A stretch of DNA of 64,000 bases, taken from NCBI RefSeq assembly GCF_900111685.1, contig NZ_FOHX01000028.1, positions 41,789-105,788 of the forward strand, read 5' to 3'. A program made the translations under genes and the position numbers. The notes beneath the pieces were generated by a model that worked only from the letters and a program-made list of their open reading frames with translations, ran no database searches and was not told the DNA's origin. Below, piece after piece: positions 34,186-42,844 of the stretch. Each line of letters starts with the position of its first letter. Position 1 is the first letter of the stretch. The stretch is from Nonomuraea wenchangensis. GTDB lineage: Bacteria > Actinomycetota > Actinomycetes > Streptosporangiales > Streptosporangiaceae.

Positions 34186-34943
34186 TGACCGCACCGCTGC
34201 TGCGCCTGGAGAGCCTGTCCAAGAGCTTCGGCCAGGTGACCGTCGCCCGGGACCTCGCCCTGTCGCTGGGACCGGGCGAGGCGCTGGGCATCGTCGGGCC
34301 GAACGGGGCCGGCAAGTCCAGCCTGTTCGCGATGATCTCCGGCGACCTGCGCCCGGACGCCGGCACGGTCTGGCTGGACGGGCGCGACGTCACGGGCGTC
34401 CCGCCGCACGCCCGCACCCGCGCCGGCATCGGCCGCACCTACCAGGTGCCGCGCCCGTTCACCCACCTCACCGTGTTCGAGAACGTCCTGGTGTGCGCGC
34501 ACCAGGGCGCCGGACTGCACGGCAAGCAGGCCTGGTCGCAGGCCATGGAGGTGCTGGAGCGCACCGGCCTGGCCGACCTGGCCAACACCGCCGCCGGGCG
34601 CCTCACCCTGCTGCAGCGCAAGCGGCTGGAGGTGGCCCGCGCGCTCGGCACCGGCCCCCGGCTGCTGCTGCTCGACGAGGTCGCCGGCGGGCTCACCGAG
34701 CCCGAGGTGGCCGAGCTGGTCGAGGTCATCAGGCGGCTGCACGCCGACGGGCTCGGCATCGTGTGGATCGAGCACGTGGTGCACGCCCTGGTCAAGACCG
34801 TCGCCCGGATGATCTGCCTGGCCGGCGGCGACGTCGTCGCCGACGGCGAGCCGGTCGCGGTGCTCGCCGACGCCAAAGTACGCGAGCTGTACCTGGGCGG
34901 CGGACCGGAGAGCAGCACAGCGGAGGAGGGCGAGGGATCGTGA
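34182..34943 (+). CDS. Liv-type ABC transporter ATPase (LivG-like)
   Basis: A 253-residue ATPase of the branched-chain transporter type. Walker A is GPNGAGKSS. The LivG-type GIGRTYQVPRPFTHLTVFEN is present, and Walker B is LLLLDEVAGGL. The signature region is degenerate: where LSGGQ would stand, the sequence reads LTLLQRKRLEVARAL, as in several LivG proteins. The ATG at 34182 overlaps the stop of the binding protein (ATGA). The next ATPase overlaps by four bases. It energises the importer at the membrane. Confidence 0.9.
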   Translation: MMTAPLLRLESLSKSFGQVTVARDLALSLGPGEALGIVGPNGAGKSSLFAMISGDLRPDAGTVWLDGRDVTGVPPHARTRAGIGRTYQVPRPFTHLTVFENVLVCAHQGAGLHGKQAWSQAMEVLERTGLADLANTAAGRLTLLQRKRLEVARALGTGPRLLLLDEVAGGLTEPEVAELVEVIRRLHADGLGIVWIEHVVHALVKTVARMICLAGGDVVADGEPVAVLADAKVRELYLGGGPESSTAEEGEGS

Positions 34944-35665
34944 GCCTGCTGTCCATCCGCGACCTCACCGTGCACCACGGCCTGCTGCGCGCCGTGGACG
35001 GCGTCAGCCTGGAGCTGGAACGCGGCGAGGTCCTGGCCGTCATCGGCGCCAACGGCGCCGGCAAGTCCACGCTGCTGCGCGCCCTGGCCGGGCTCAACGC
35101 CCCCACGTCGGGCACCGTCCACCTCGCGGGGCGCGACATCACCCGCTCCCCCGCCCACCAGCGGGTCTCCGCCGGGATCGCGCTGGTCCCGGAGGGCCGG
35201 CGGCTGTTCCGCTCCCTCACCGTCGAGGAGAACCTGCTCACCGGCACCTACCGCAAACGCAGCGGCCCCTGGACGCTGCAGCGCGTCTACGAGCTGTTCC
35301 CGTGGATGACCGAGCGGCGACGCCAGAACGCGGCGCAGCTGTCCGGCGGCGAGCAGCAGGCCGTGGCCATCGGCCGGGCCCTGCTGACCAACCCCGACCT
35401 GCTGCTCGTCGACGAGCTGTCGCTGGGCCTGGCGCCAGTGATCGTGCGCCGCATCTACGAGACGCTGCCGGAGATCGTCGCCGCCGGCACCACCGCGCTC
35501 GTCGTCGAGCAGGACGTCTCGCAGGCCCTGCGCGTCGCCGACCGGGTGCACTGCCTGCTGGAGGGCCGCTCGGTGCTGGCGGGCCGGCCCGCCGACCTCA
35601 CCGCGGAGCAGGTCGAGCACGCGTACTTCGGCATCGGCGACCTCACGCAGGACGGGAAAGACTGA
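34940..35665 (+). CDS. Liv-type ABC transporter ATPase (LivF-like)
   Basis: A 241-residue second ATPase with Walker A GANGAGKST, a full signature LSGGEQQAVAIGRAL, Walker B LLLVDELSLGLAP and the LivF hallmark GIALVPEGRRLF. GTG 34940 overlaps the preceding stop (GTGA). One base separates its stop from the LivH-like ATG. It pairs with the LivG-like subunit. Confidence 0.91.
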   Translation: MSLLSIRDLTVHHGLLRAVDGVSLELERGEVLAVIGANGAGKSTLLRALAGLNAPTSGTVHLAGRDITRSPAHQRVSAGIALVPEGRRLFRSLTVEENLLTGTYRKRSGPWTLQRVYELFPWMTERRRQNAAQLSGGEQQAVAIGRALLTNPDLLLVDELSLGLAPVIVRRIYETLPEIVAAGTTALVVEQDVSQALRVADRVHCLLEGRSVLAGRPADLTAEQVEHAYFGIGDLTQDGKD

Positions 35666-35666
35666 C

Positions 35667-36533
35667 ATGCAATGGTTCAACGCGGTGGTCCAGGGACTGC
35701 TGCTCGGCGGCCTGTACGCGCTGTTCGCGACCGGCCTGTCGCTGATGTTCGGCGTGATGCGGATCGTCAACCTCGCCCACGGGGACCTGGCCGTCGTCGC
35801 CTCGTTCCTGGCCCTCGCCCTGGTCGGCGGCACCGGGCTGCCGCTGTGGGTGGTCATCGTGGTGACCGTGCCGCTGTTCGCGGTGCTCGGCTACCTCACC
35901 CAGCGGGTGCTGCTGCAGGGCAGCCTCTCGTCGGGGCCGCTGGCCACCCTGCTGGTCACGTTCGGGCTGTCGATCGTGCTGCAGAACGTGCTGCTGGAGA
36001 TCTTCTCCGCCGACACGCGCACCCTGGACGGCGGCTCGTTCGCCACCTCCTCCTTCCAGCTCGCGGGCTCCGTCACCGTCGGCTGGCTGCCGCTGGTCAC
36101 GTTCCTGCTGGCCTGCGCCGTGCTGGCCGGCATCCAGGTGTTCCTGACGCGCACCGGGCTCGGCAGGATGCTGCGCGCCTCCTCCGACGACCGCGAGACC
36201 GCGAACCTGGTGGGCGCCGACAGCCGGCACGTCTACGGCGTCGCCACCGCCATCGCCTTCGCCACCGTGGCGCTGGCCGGGCTGATGTTCGCGGTGCGCT
36301 CGTCGTTCGACCCGGCCACCGGCCCGTCGCGGCTGATCTTCGCGTTCGAGGCGGTCGTCATCGGCGGGCTCGGCTCGCTGTGGGGGACGCTGCTGGGCGG
36401 CATCGTGCTGGGCGTCACCCAGTCGCTCGGCTCCCAGATCGACCCGGCGATGACGCTGCTCGCCGGCCACCTCGTCTTCCTCGCCGTGCTGGCCTTCCGG
36501 CCGCAGGGCCTGCTCGCCGGACGGACCACATGA
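35667..36533 (+). CDS. Liv-type ABC transporter permease (LivH-like)
   Basis: A 288-residue integral membrane protein with about eight spans. The family pattern is present: GLLLGGLYALFATGLSLMFG near the start, RIVNLAHGD, and the cytoplasmic EAA-like loop with LGRMLRASSDDRETANLVG. It starts at ATG 35667, one base after the LivF-like stop, and overlaps LivM-like by four bases. Confidence 0.91.
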   Translation: MQWFNAVVQGLLLGGLYALFATGLSLMFGVMRIVNLAHGDLAVVASFLALALVGGTGLPLWVVIVVTVPLFAVLGYLTQRVLLQGSLSSGPLATLLVTFGLSIVLQNVLLEIFSADTRTLDGGSFATSSFQLAGSVTVGWLPLVTFLLACAVLAGIQVFLTRTGLGRMLRASSDDRETANLVGADSRHVYGVATAIAFATVALAGLMFAVRSSFDPATGPSRLIFAFEAVVIGGLGSLWGTLLGGIVLGVTQSLGSQIDPAMTLLAGHLVFLAVLAFRPQGLLAGRTT

Positions 36534-37561
36534 GCCTCTCCCAACTGCTGACCGAGCGGGCGGCGGCCGCCGTGGACGTGCGCCGCGCCGCCCGCACCTC
36601 CAAGGCGTCGGGCGGGGCGCTGCTCGCCGTCGTGGTGCTGCTCGCGGCGCTGCCGTACGTGGTCTTCAGCGACATCACCGACACGCTCGTCAACTTCTAC
36701 GTGCTGGTCGCCCTGGCCAGCATGTGGAACCTGCTGGCCGGGTTCGGCGGCCTGGTCTCGGTCGGCCAGCAGGCCTTCGTCGGGATCGGCGCCTACAGCG
36801 TGATCGCACTGGCCGACCTGGGGGTGCAGCCGTACCTGGCGGTGCCGCTGGCCGCGCTGACCTGCGTGGTGTTCGCGGTGCCCACCTCCTGGCTGGCCTT
36901 CCGGCTGCGCGGCGACTACTTCGCCGTCGGCACATGGGTGATCGCCGAGGTGTACCGGCTGCTGGTGGTGCGCGTCGACGCCCTGGGCGGCGCCAGCGGC
37001 AAGGGCCTGGCCGGGCTGTCCGGCCTGGACCCCGCGCTGCGCGGCGCGCTGACCTACTGGGTGGCGCTGGCGCTCACCCTCGCCACCGTCGGCGGCTGCT
37101 ACCTGCTGCTGCGCGGCCGGGTGGGGCTGTCGCTGATGGCGGTGCGCGACGAGGAGACCGCCGCCAGCGCCGCCGGCATCGACGTGACCCGGGCCAAGCG
37201 GATCGTCTACCTGGTGTCGGCCGCCGGCACCGGCGCCGCCGGCGGGGTGATCACGATCAGCTCGCTCAGCGTCAACCCGGACGCGATCTTCAACGTGCAG
37301 TGGTCGGCATACATGATCTTCATCGTGGTGATCGGCGGCATCGGCTTCGTCGAAGGTCCGCTGCTCGGCGCGGTGGTGTTCTTCGCGCTGCAGCAACTGC
37401 TGGCCGACTACGGCTCGTGGTACCTGGTGCTCCTCGGCGCCGTCGGCATCGCCGCGGCGCGGTGGCTGCCGGGCGGGCTGTGGGGACTGGTACGCGACCG
37501 GACCGGGCTGAGCCTGTTCCCCGTCGGCTACTACGTACGGGACCCCGGCCATGCGCGTTGA
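36530..37561 (+). CDS. Liv-type ABC transporter permease (LivM-like)
   Basis: A 343-residue permease with about nine spans. Recognisable parts are NLLAGFGGLVSVGQQAFVGI, LRGDYFAVGTWVIAEVYRL, the EAA loop LSLMAVRDEETAASAAGIDV and the final IGGIGFVEGPLLGAVVFF. It starts at ATG 36530 (ATGA overlap) and overlaps the amidase start by 11 bases, showing tight coupling of transport and hydrolysis. Confidence 0.91.
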   Translation: MSLSQLLTERAAAAVDVRRAARTSKASGGALLAVVVLLAALPYVVFSDITDTLVNFYVLVALASMWNLLAGFGGLVSVGQQAFVGIGAYSVIALADLGVQPYLAVPLAALTCVVFAVPTSWLAFRLRGDYFAVGTWVIAEVYRLLVVRVDALGGASGKGLAGLSGLDPALRGALTYWVALALTLATVGGCYLLLRGRVGLSLMAVRDEETAASAAGIDVTRAKRIVYLVSAAGTGAAGGVITISSLSVNPDAIFNVQWSAYMIFIVVIGGIGFVEGPLLGAVVFFALQQLLADYGSWYLVLLGAVGIAAARWLPGGLWGLVRDRTGLSLFPVGYYVRDPGHAR

Positions 37562-38900
37562 CACCCTCACCGCCGCGTCGGCGGCCATCGCCCGCGGCGA
37601 GCTGTCGCCGGTCGAGCTGACCGAGCACCTGCTGGCCAGGATCGCCGCGACCGAACCGGCGCTGCACGCCTACGCCACCGTCACCGCCGAGGCCGCGCTC
37701 GCCCGCGCGCACGCCCTCGCCGGCGAGCCGCCGCGCGGTCCGCTGCACGGCATCCCGATCGGCGTCAAGGACCTCATCGACACCGCCGGCGTACGCACCG
37801 GCTACGGCTCGCCCCGCTTCGCCGGACACGTGCCCGACAAGGACGCGACCGCGGTCACCCGGCTGCTGGACGCCGGGACGGTGATCCTCGGCAAGCACAC
37901 CACGCACGAGCTGGCCTGGGGCGGACGCACCGACAGCGCCTACTTCGGCCCCACGCACAACCCGTACCGGCGCGGCCACATCCCCGGCGGCTCGTCCGGC
38001 GGGTCGGCCGCCTCGGTCACCGCCGGCAGCTCACTGGGCGGGCTCGGCTCCGACACGGCCGGCAGCGTACGCATCCCCGCCGCCCTCAGCGGCTGCGTCG
38101 GCTTCAAGCCCACCCACGGCCGGATCCCGCTGGACGGCGTGCTGCCGCTGGCCCCGTCCCTGGACCACCTCGGCGTCCTGGCCCGCACCGTGGACGACGC
38201 GACGCTGCTCATGGACGCGCTCGCCGGCCCCCTCACGGGCCAACCGCCGGCACGGCTCCGGGTCGGCTGGCTCGGCGGCTGGTTCGCCGCGGTGCTCGCC
38301 CCCGAGGTGCGCGCGGCGCTCGACGCCGTACGCGCCCGGCTTGAGGACGCCGGAGTGGCCGTCGTGGACATCGACGTCCCCGACGAGCCGCTGATGCCGG
38401 AGGCGCCGCTGGCCAGGATCGTCCGCGAGGCCGGCGCCTACCACCGGGCCGCCTTCACCGAGCAGCCGGAGCTGTTCGGGCCGGACATCGCAGAGCTGAT
38501 GCGGCTGCCCGCGCCGCCCGCCGAGCAGGTGGAGCGGCAGGAGGCCGCGCTCGCCCGGATCGTCGCCGCGCTGCGCTCCGCACTGGAGGACGGCTGCGAC
38601 GTGCTGGCCTGCGCCACCGTGCCGGTGACCGCCCCGCCCATCGGCGCGGACACCGTCACCATCGACGGCCGCGAATGGCCCGTCGAGTTCGTGCTGACCC
38701 GGCTGACCGCGCCGTTCAACGCGGCCGGCCTGCCGGCGATCTCGGTGCCGGTGGCCCTGGCCGGCGGCCTGCCGATCGGGCTGCAACTCGCCGGCGGCCC
38801 GCTGCGCGACCCGGCGGTGCTGGCGGCCGGACGCCTCGTCCAACAGCTCACCCCTCCCCTGCCGCCCCCCGCCATCCGAAGCGAAGGAGAACAGCGATGA
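37551..38900 (+). CDS. Amidase signature family hydrolase
   Basis: A 449-residue amidase with a complete Ser-cisSer-Lys triad: Lys in IPIGVKDLIDT, cis-Ser in GGSSGGSAASV, and nucleophile Ser in GSDTAGSVRIP. It hydrolyses a carbon-nitrogen amide bond; the exact amide is unknown. It overlaps the permease by 11 bases upstream and the alcohol dehydrogenase by four bases downstream. The imported compound is therefore probably an amide or is converted through one. It is cytoplasmic, of normal family length. Confidence 0.9.
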   Translation: MRVDTLTAASAAIARGELSPVELTEHLLARIAATEPALHAYATVTAEAALARAHALAGEPPRGPLHGIPIGVKDLIDTAGVRTGYGSPRFAGHVPDKDATAVTRLLDAGTVILGKHTTHELAWGGRTDSAYFGPTHNPYRRGHIPGGSSGGSAASVTAGSSLGGLGSDTAGSVRIPAALSGCVGFKPTHGRIPLDGVLPLAPSLDHLGVLARTVDDATLLMDALAGPLTGQPPARLRVGWLGGWFAAVLAPEVRAALDAVRARLEDAGVAVVDIDVPDEPLMPEAPLARIVREAGAYHRAAFTEQPELFGPDIAELMRLPAPPAEQVERQEAALARIVAALRSALEDGCDVLACATVPVTAPPIGADTVTIDGREWPVEFVLTRLTAPFNAAGLPAISVPVALAGGLPIGLQLAGGPLRDPAVLAAGRLVQQLTPPLPPPAIRSEGEQR

Positions 38901-40021
38901 GAGTGACGGCCGCGGTCGTCGACGAGCTCGGCGGGCCCTTCCACGTCGAGGAGCTCGACCTCGACGAGCCGGGACCAGGCGAAGCCCTGGTACGCGTCGT
39001 CGCCTCCGGCATCTGCCACACCGACACCATCACCCGGCACGGCGACCTGCCGATGCCGTTCCCCGCCGTACTCGGCCACGAAGGCGCCGGCGAGGTCGTG
39101 GCGGTCGGCGACGGCGTCACCTCCGTACGGCCGGGCGACCACGTGGTCATCGGCTGGCCCTCGTGCGGCACCTGCCGCAACTGCCGCGACGGCGAACCCC
39201 GCTACTGCGCCCGCCTCGGCGAGGCGCTGTGCGGCGGCGGCCGCCTGCTGGGACCACGGGCCGGCCAGAGCGCGCTGCGCAGACCGGACGGATCCCAGGT
39301 CCACAGCCACTTCTTCGGCCAGTCGTCGTTCTCGACCCACGCGCTCACCTGGGCGGACGCCCTCGTCGTCGTGCCGTCGGACGCGCCGCTGGAGCTGCTC
39401 GGCCCGCTCGCCTGCGGCATCGCCACCGGAGCGGGCGCGGTGCTGAACACCGTCAAGCCCGCCCCCGGCTCCAGCCTCGTGATCTACGGAGCCGGCGCGG
39501 TCGGCCTGGCCGCGGTCATGGCGGCCAGGCTCTCCCCCGCCACGAAGATCATCGCGGTGGACCGGCACCCCTCCAGGCTGGAGCTGGCCATGGAGTTCGG
39601 CGCCACCCACACCATCGACGCCTCGCAGGCCGACCCCGTCGCCGAAGTGCACCGCATCTGCGACGGCCCCGCCGACCACGCCCTGGAGTGCACCGGCGTC
39701 ATCCCCGTCGTACGCCAGGCCGCCGACAGCGTCGGCATGCTCGGCACCTGCGTCCTCATCGGCGGCGCCCCGGCCGGCGCCGAGTTCGCCCTCGACCACC
39801 TGACGACGCTGTGGGGCAAACGCATCGTCGGCACCCTCGGCGGCAGCGGCCGCAGCGAGACCCTCATCCCCACCCTGATCGAGCTGCACCGGCAGGGACG
39901 CTTCCCCTTCGACCGGCTGGTCCGCTTCTACGACCTGGCCGACATCGAGACGGCACTGCAAGACAGCCACCGGGGCGAGGTGCTCAAACCCGTCCTTCGT
40001 TTGACATCCTCCCCCTCGTGA
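38897..40021 (+). CDS. Zinc alcohol dehydrogenase, aryl/benzyl-alcohol type, C-terminus rewritten by an IS
   Basis: A 374-residue medium-chain dehydrogenase. Catalytic zinc ligands: Cys in SGICHTDT and the GHEGAGEV His-Glu. The structural zinc site is CGTCRNCRDGEPRYC. HFFGQSSFSTHAL is typical of aryl-alcohol dehydrogenases (XylB-like), and GAGAVGLAAVMAA is the NAD site. The native end appears to be EVLKPVLR. The last residues (LTSSPS) and the stop TGA come from the left end hairpin of the adjacent IS200/IS605-type element, the TGA lying in its loop. It probably oxidises an aromatic alcohol to the aldehyde used by the dehydrogenase at 41.4 kb. Confidence 0.88.
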   Translation: MRVTAAVVDELGGPFHVEELDLDEPGPGEALVRVVASGICHTDTITRHGDLPMPFPAVLGHEGAGEVVAVGDGVTSVRPGDHVVIGWPSCGTCRNCRDGEPRYCARLGEALCGGGRLLGPRAGQSALRRPDGSQVHSHFFGQSSFSTHALTWADALVVVPSDAPLELLGPLACGIATGAGAVLNTVKPAPGSSLVIYGAGAVGLAAVMAARLSPATKIIAVDRHPSRLELAMEFGATHTIDASQADPVAEVHRICDGPADHALECTGVIPVVRQAADSVGMLGTCVLIGGAPAGAEFALDHLTTLWGKRIVGTLGGSGRSETLIPTLIELHRQGRFPFDRLVRFYDLADIETALQDSHRGEVLKPVLRLTSSPS

Positions 40022-40127
40022 ACGAGGGGGATCCTGACCGTCGCCGGTCGGTCTTCCTGCTTGATCGCCGGTCGCCCGCCCGAGAGGAGGACTCTCGTTG
40101 AGGTCTTACATCAGCTCCACAGGCGTT
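40008..40127 (-). ncRNA. Probable omega (right-end element) guide RNA region of TnpB
   Basis: In IS200/IS605 elements the guide RNA of TnpB is made from the end of tnpB through the right end, with the guide taken from flanking DNA. This 120-base segment after the tnpB stop holds the GC hairpin and has no gene. The guide would then read into the 3' end of the alcohol dehydrogenase gene. Its presence is inferred from element structure; the boundaries are approximate. Confidence 0.5.
40011..40030. repeat. Element-end hairpin overlapping the adh stop
   Basis: CCCCCTCG, TGAA loop, CGAGGGGG: a perfect 8-bp stem. It is the right end relative to tnpB. The loop bases TGA serve as the alcohol-dehydrogenase stop codon. 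Confidence 0.8.
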
Positions 40128-41234
40128 TCAGCTCTCCGCCAGCCCGGCGGCGAGCAGGTTCTGGGCCGCGTTCACCTCCCGGTCATGGACCGCGCCGCAC
40201 GCACAGGTCCACTCACGGACGCTCAACGGCATGTCGTTCTGCAGGGCACCGCAGACCGAGCACAACTTGGAGGAGGGAAACCAGCGGTCTGCCACCACCA
40301 GGGTGCGGCCGTACCAGGCCGTCTTGTACTCCAGCATGCGCCGCAGCTCCCGCCAGCCGGCGTCGGAGATGGCGCGGGCCAGCCTGCTGTTCTTGACCAT
40401 GTTGCGGACGGCAAGGTCTTCCACGGCAATCGCTTGATTTTCGCGAACCAGCCGTGTGGTGACTTTGTGCAGATAGTCGCGCCTGCGGTCGGCGATCCGG
40501 GCGTACACCCGCGCCACGCGCATCCGGGCCTTGTCCCGGTTCTTCGACCCCTTCTCCTTACGGGCCAGCGCCCGCTGAGCCTTGGCCAGCCTGCGCCGCT
40601 CACGACGCTCATGACGCGGATTGGCGATCTGCTCACCGCACGACAGCGTGAGCAGCGCGGTGAGGCCCGCGTCCACGCCTGTCGACTTCTCGACCGGCGG
40701 CAACGGCGCGATCTTCTCCTCCACCAGCAGGGACACGAACCATCGCCCAGACGGATCCCTGGAAACCGTGACCGTGGACGGCTCGGTCCCCTCGGGCAGC
40801 GGACGCGACCACACGATGTCCAGCGGCGCGCCCATCTTGGCCAGGGTGAGCCGGCCCTCCCGCCAGCGGAACCCCGAACGGGTGTACTCCGCCGACGCCC
40901 GCGACCGCTTCTTGCTCTTGAACGTCGGGTGCTTGGCCCGGCGGGCGAAGAAGTTCGCGAACGCCGCCTGCAGATGCCGCAGCGTCTGCTGCAACGGCAC
41001 CGACGACACCTCGCGCAGAAACGCCAGCTCCGGCGTCTTCTTCCACGCGGTCAGCGCGGCCGACGACTCGCCGTAGGAGACGCCACGGCCTTCCAGCTTG
41101 TAGGCGCGGGTCCGCTCCTCCAACGCCTTGTTGTAGACCAGGCGCACGCAGCCGAACGTCCGGACAAGCTGTTCGGCCTGTTCCGGGGTCGGATAGAAGC
41201 GGTACTTGTAGGCCCGCTTCACCAGCTGCGCCAT
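40128..41234 (-). CDS. tnpB: TnpB RNA-guided nuclease (IS200/IS605 OrfB family)
   Basis: A 368-residue protein with the N-terminal YKYRFYPTPEQAEQL helix-turn-helix region and all RuvC acids: Asp in TGVDAGLTALL, Glu in IAVEDLAVRNM and Asp in HDREVNAAQN. The zinc ribbon (LCSVCG, WTCACG) is also complete, so it looks active. Related TnpB proteins cut DNA next to a short TAM under guide-RNA control and help keep the element at its site. The length is normal. Start ATG 41234. Confidence 0.9.
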   Translation of the reverse strand: MAQLVKRAYKYRFYPTPEQAEQLVRTFGCVRLVYNKALEERTRAYKLEGRGVSYGESSAALTAWKKTPELAFLREVSSVPLQQTLRHLQAAFANFFARRAKHPTFKSKKRSRASAEYTRSGFRWREGRLTLAKMGAPLDIVWSRPLPEGTEPSTVTVSRDPSGRWFVSLLVEEKIAPLPPVEKSTGVDAGLTALLTLSCGEQIANPRHERRERRRLAKAQRALARKEKGSKNRDKARMRVARVYARIADRRRDYLHKVTTRLVRENQAIAVEDLAVRNMVKNSRLARAISDAGWRELRRMLEYKTAWYGRTLVVADRWFPSSKLCSVCGALQNDMPLSVREWTCACGAVHDREVNAAQNLLAAGLAES

Positions 41235-41346
41235 CCCTCGATCATATGTGCGAGATCACTCGCGCATCAGCTGATTCAAAAAGACGGCGGCCCGCCTGAC
41301 GGCGCACTGCCTGCTCCGGCCCTGCTCCGCAGAAGCCCGATTCCTT

Positions 41347-41364
41347 CCTCGCCTGAAGGCGGGG
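41347..41364. repeat. Left-end hairpin of the TnpB element
   Basis: CCTCGCC, TGAA loop, GGCGGGG: a 7-bp stem with one T-G pair and the same loop as the other end. It stands 20 bases before the next gene and close to its ribosome site (CGGAGG). Confidence 0.7.
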
Positions 41365-41383
41365 GTTCCCTCGGAGGTATCTG

Positions 41384-42844
41384 ATGACCATCACCCGCGA
41401 ACTGCTCATCGGCGGCAAGAGCGTGCCCGCGCGGTCCGGCCGCACCACCGCCGACCTCAACCCCTACACCGGACAGCCGTACGCCACCGTGGCCGCCGCC
41501 GGCCCCGAGGACGTGACCCTCGCCGTGGACGCGGCGCAGGCCGCCTTCGACGACTGGGCGGCGCTCAGCCCCTTCGCCCGCCGCGCCATCTTCCTCAAGG
41601 CCGCCGACCTGCTCCAGGAACGCGGCGAACAGGCGGCCGCCCTCATGGCCGGCGAGGTCGGCGGCACCCGGCCATGGGCCCTGTTCAACGTCGGCCTGGC
41701 CGCGAACATGCTGCGCGAGGCCGCCGCCGCGATCACCGCCCCGCGCGGCGACGTGCTCACCGCGCAGGAGGAAGGCGCGCTCGGCCTCGCCGTACGCGAG
41801 CCCGTCGGCGTCGTCGCCGCCTTCTCCCCCTGGAACGCGCCCCTCATCCTCGGCGTCCGCTCGGTGGCGGCCGCGCTCGCCGCCGGCAACACCGTCGTCA
41901 TGAAGCCCAGCGAGGACGCGCCGATCGCCTGCGGCCTGTTCGTCGCCGACGTCCTGGCCGAGGCCGGGCTGCCCGACGGCGTGCTCAACGTCGTCACCAA
42001 CGACCCGGCCGACGCCGCGCAGATCGCCGAGACGCTCATCGCCGACCCGCGCGTACGCGCGGTCAACTTCACCGGCTCCACCGAGGTCGGCCGCATCATC
42101 GGCACCCACGCCGCCCGGCACCTCAAGCCCGCCATGCTGGAACTCGGCGGCAAGAACGCCATCATCGTGCTCGACGACGCCGACCTGGACTACGCGGTGG
42201 ACGCGGCGACGTTCGGCGTGTTCATGAACGCCGGGCAGATCTGCATGTCCGGCGACCGCGTCCTGGTGCACGAGTCGCTGGCCGAGGAGTTCACGGCCAG
42301 GTTCGCCGCCAAGGTCGCCGCGCTGCCCGCCGGCGACCCGGCCGAGCCGACCACGGTCATCGGGCCGCTGGTCTCGGCCGCCGCCGCGCGGCGCGTCGCC
42401 GCCCTGGTCAGCGACGCCGTCGCCAAGGGCGCCACCGTCGTGACCGGCGGCGGCGAGCCTTCCGGGGCGGTCCACCCGGCGACCGTCCTGACCGGCGTGC
42501 CCGCCGACGCCGACCTGTACTACGGCGAGGGCTTCGGCCCGATCTGCGTCATCGACACCTTCGCCACCGACGAGGAGGCCGTCACCAAGGCCAACGACAC
42601 CGACCACGGCCTGACCGCCGGCATCATCACCGAGAACGGCACCCACGGCCTGCGCGTGGCCCGCCGGCTGCAGACCGGCATCGTCCACGTCAACGACCAG
42701 TCGGTGGCCGACGAGCCGCAGGCCCCGTTCGGCGGCTTCAAGTCCTCCGGCTACGGACGCTTCGGCGGCCGGTGGGGCATCGAGGCGTTCACCAACACCC
42801 GCTGGATCACCCTGGCGACCCAGCACGCCCACTACCCCTTCTGA
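41384..42844 (+). CDS. Aldehyde dehydrogenase (benzaldehyde/vanillin dehydrogenase-like)
   Basis: A 486-residue aldehyde dehydrogenase with intact catalytic parts: SPWNAPLILGVRSV, VMKPSEDAP, FTGSTEVGR, the base in LELGGKNA, and the Cys in NAGQICMSGDRV. It oxidises an aldehyde to the acid with NAD(P)+. Before the TnpB insertion it probably followed the aryl-alcohol dehydrogenase directly. ATG 41384 has CGGAGG ten bases upstream. Its end overlaps the convergent NmrA-like gene by 13 bases. It is about the same size as the ALDH at 30.3 kb and a clear paralog, but keeps the Glu that the other lacks. Confidence 0.9.
   Translation: MTITRELLIGGKSVPARSGRTTADLNPYTGQPYATVAAAGPEDVTLAVDAAQAAFDDWAALSPFARRAIFLKAADLLQERGEQAAALMAGEVGGTRPWALFNVGLAANMLREAAAAITAPRGDVLTAQEEGALGLAVREPVGVVAAFSPWNAPLILGVRSVAAALAAGNTVVMKPSEDAPIACGLFVADVLAEAGLPDGVLNVVTNDPADAAQIAETLIADPRVRAVNFTGSTEVGRIIGTHAARHLKPAMLELGGKNAIIVLDDADLDYAVDAATFGVFMNAGQICMSGDRVLVHESLAEEFTARFAAKVAALPAGDPAEPTTVIGPLVSAAAARRVAALVSDAVAKGATVVTGGGEPSGAVHPATVLTGVPADADLYYGEGFGPICVIDTFATDEEAVTKANDTDHGLTAGIITENGTHGLRVARRLQTGIVHVNDQSVADEPQAPFGGFKSSGYGRFGGRWGIEAFTNTRWITLATQHAHYPF

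Larger units (their letters stand above)
40008..41364 (-). mobile_element. IS200/IS605-family (IS1341-like, TnpB-only) insertion
   Basis: A single tnpB gene (minus strand) is bounded by subterminal hairpins with identical TGAA loops: 40011-40030 (8-bp stem) and 41347-41364 (7-bp stem with one G-T). Such hairpins are the ends of IS200/IS605 elements, which have no inverted repeats or target duplications. No tnpA is present, so it depends on TnpA elsewhere. It lies between the alcohol and aldehyde dehydrogenase genes of one operon. The exact ends are uncertain by tens of bases. Confidence 0.8.
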
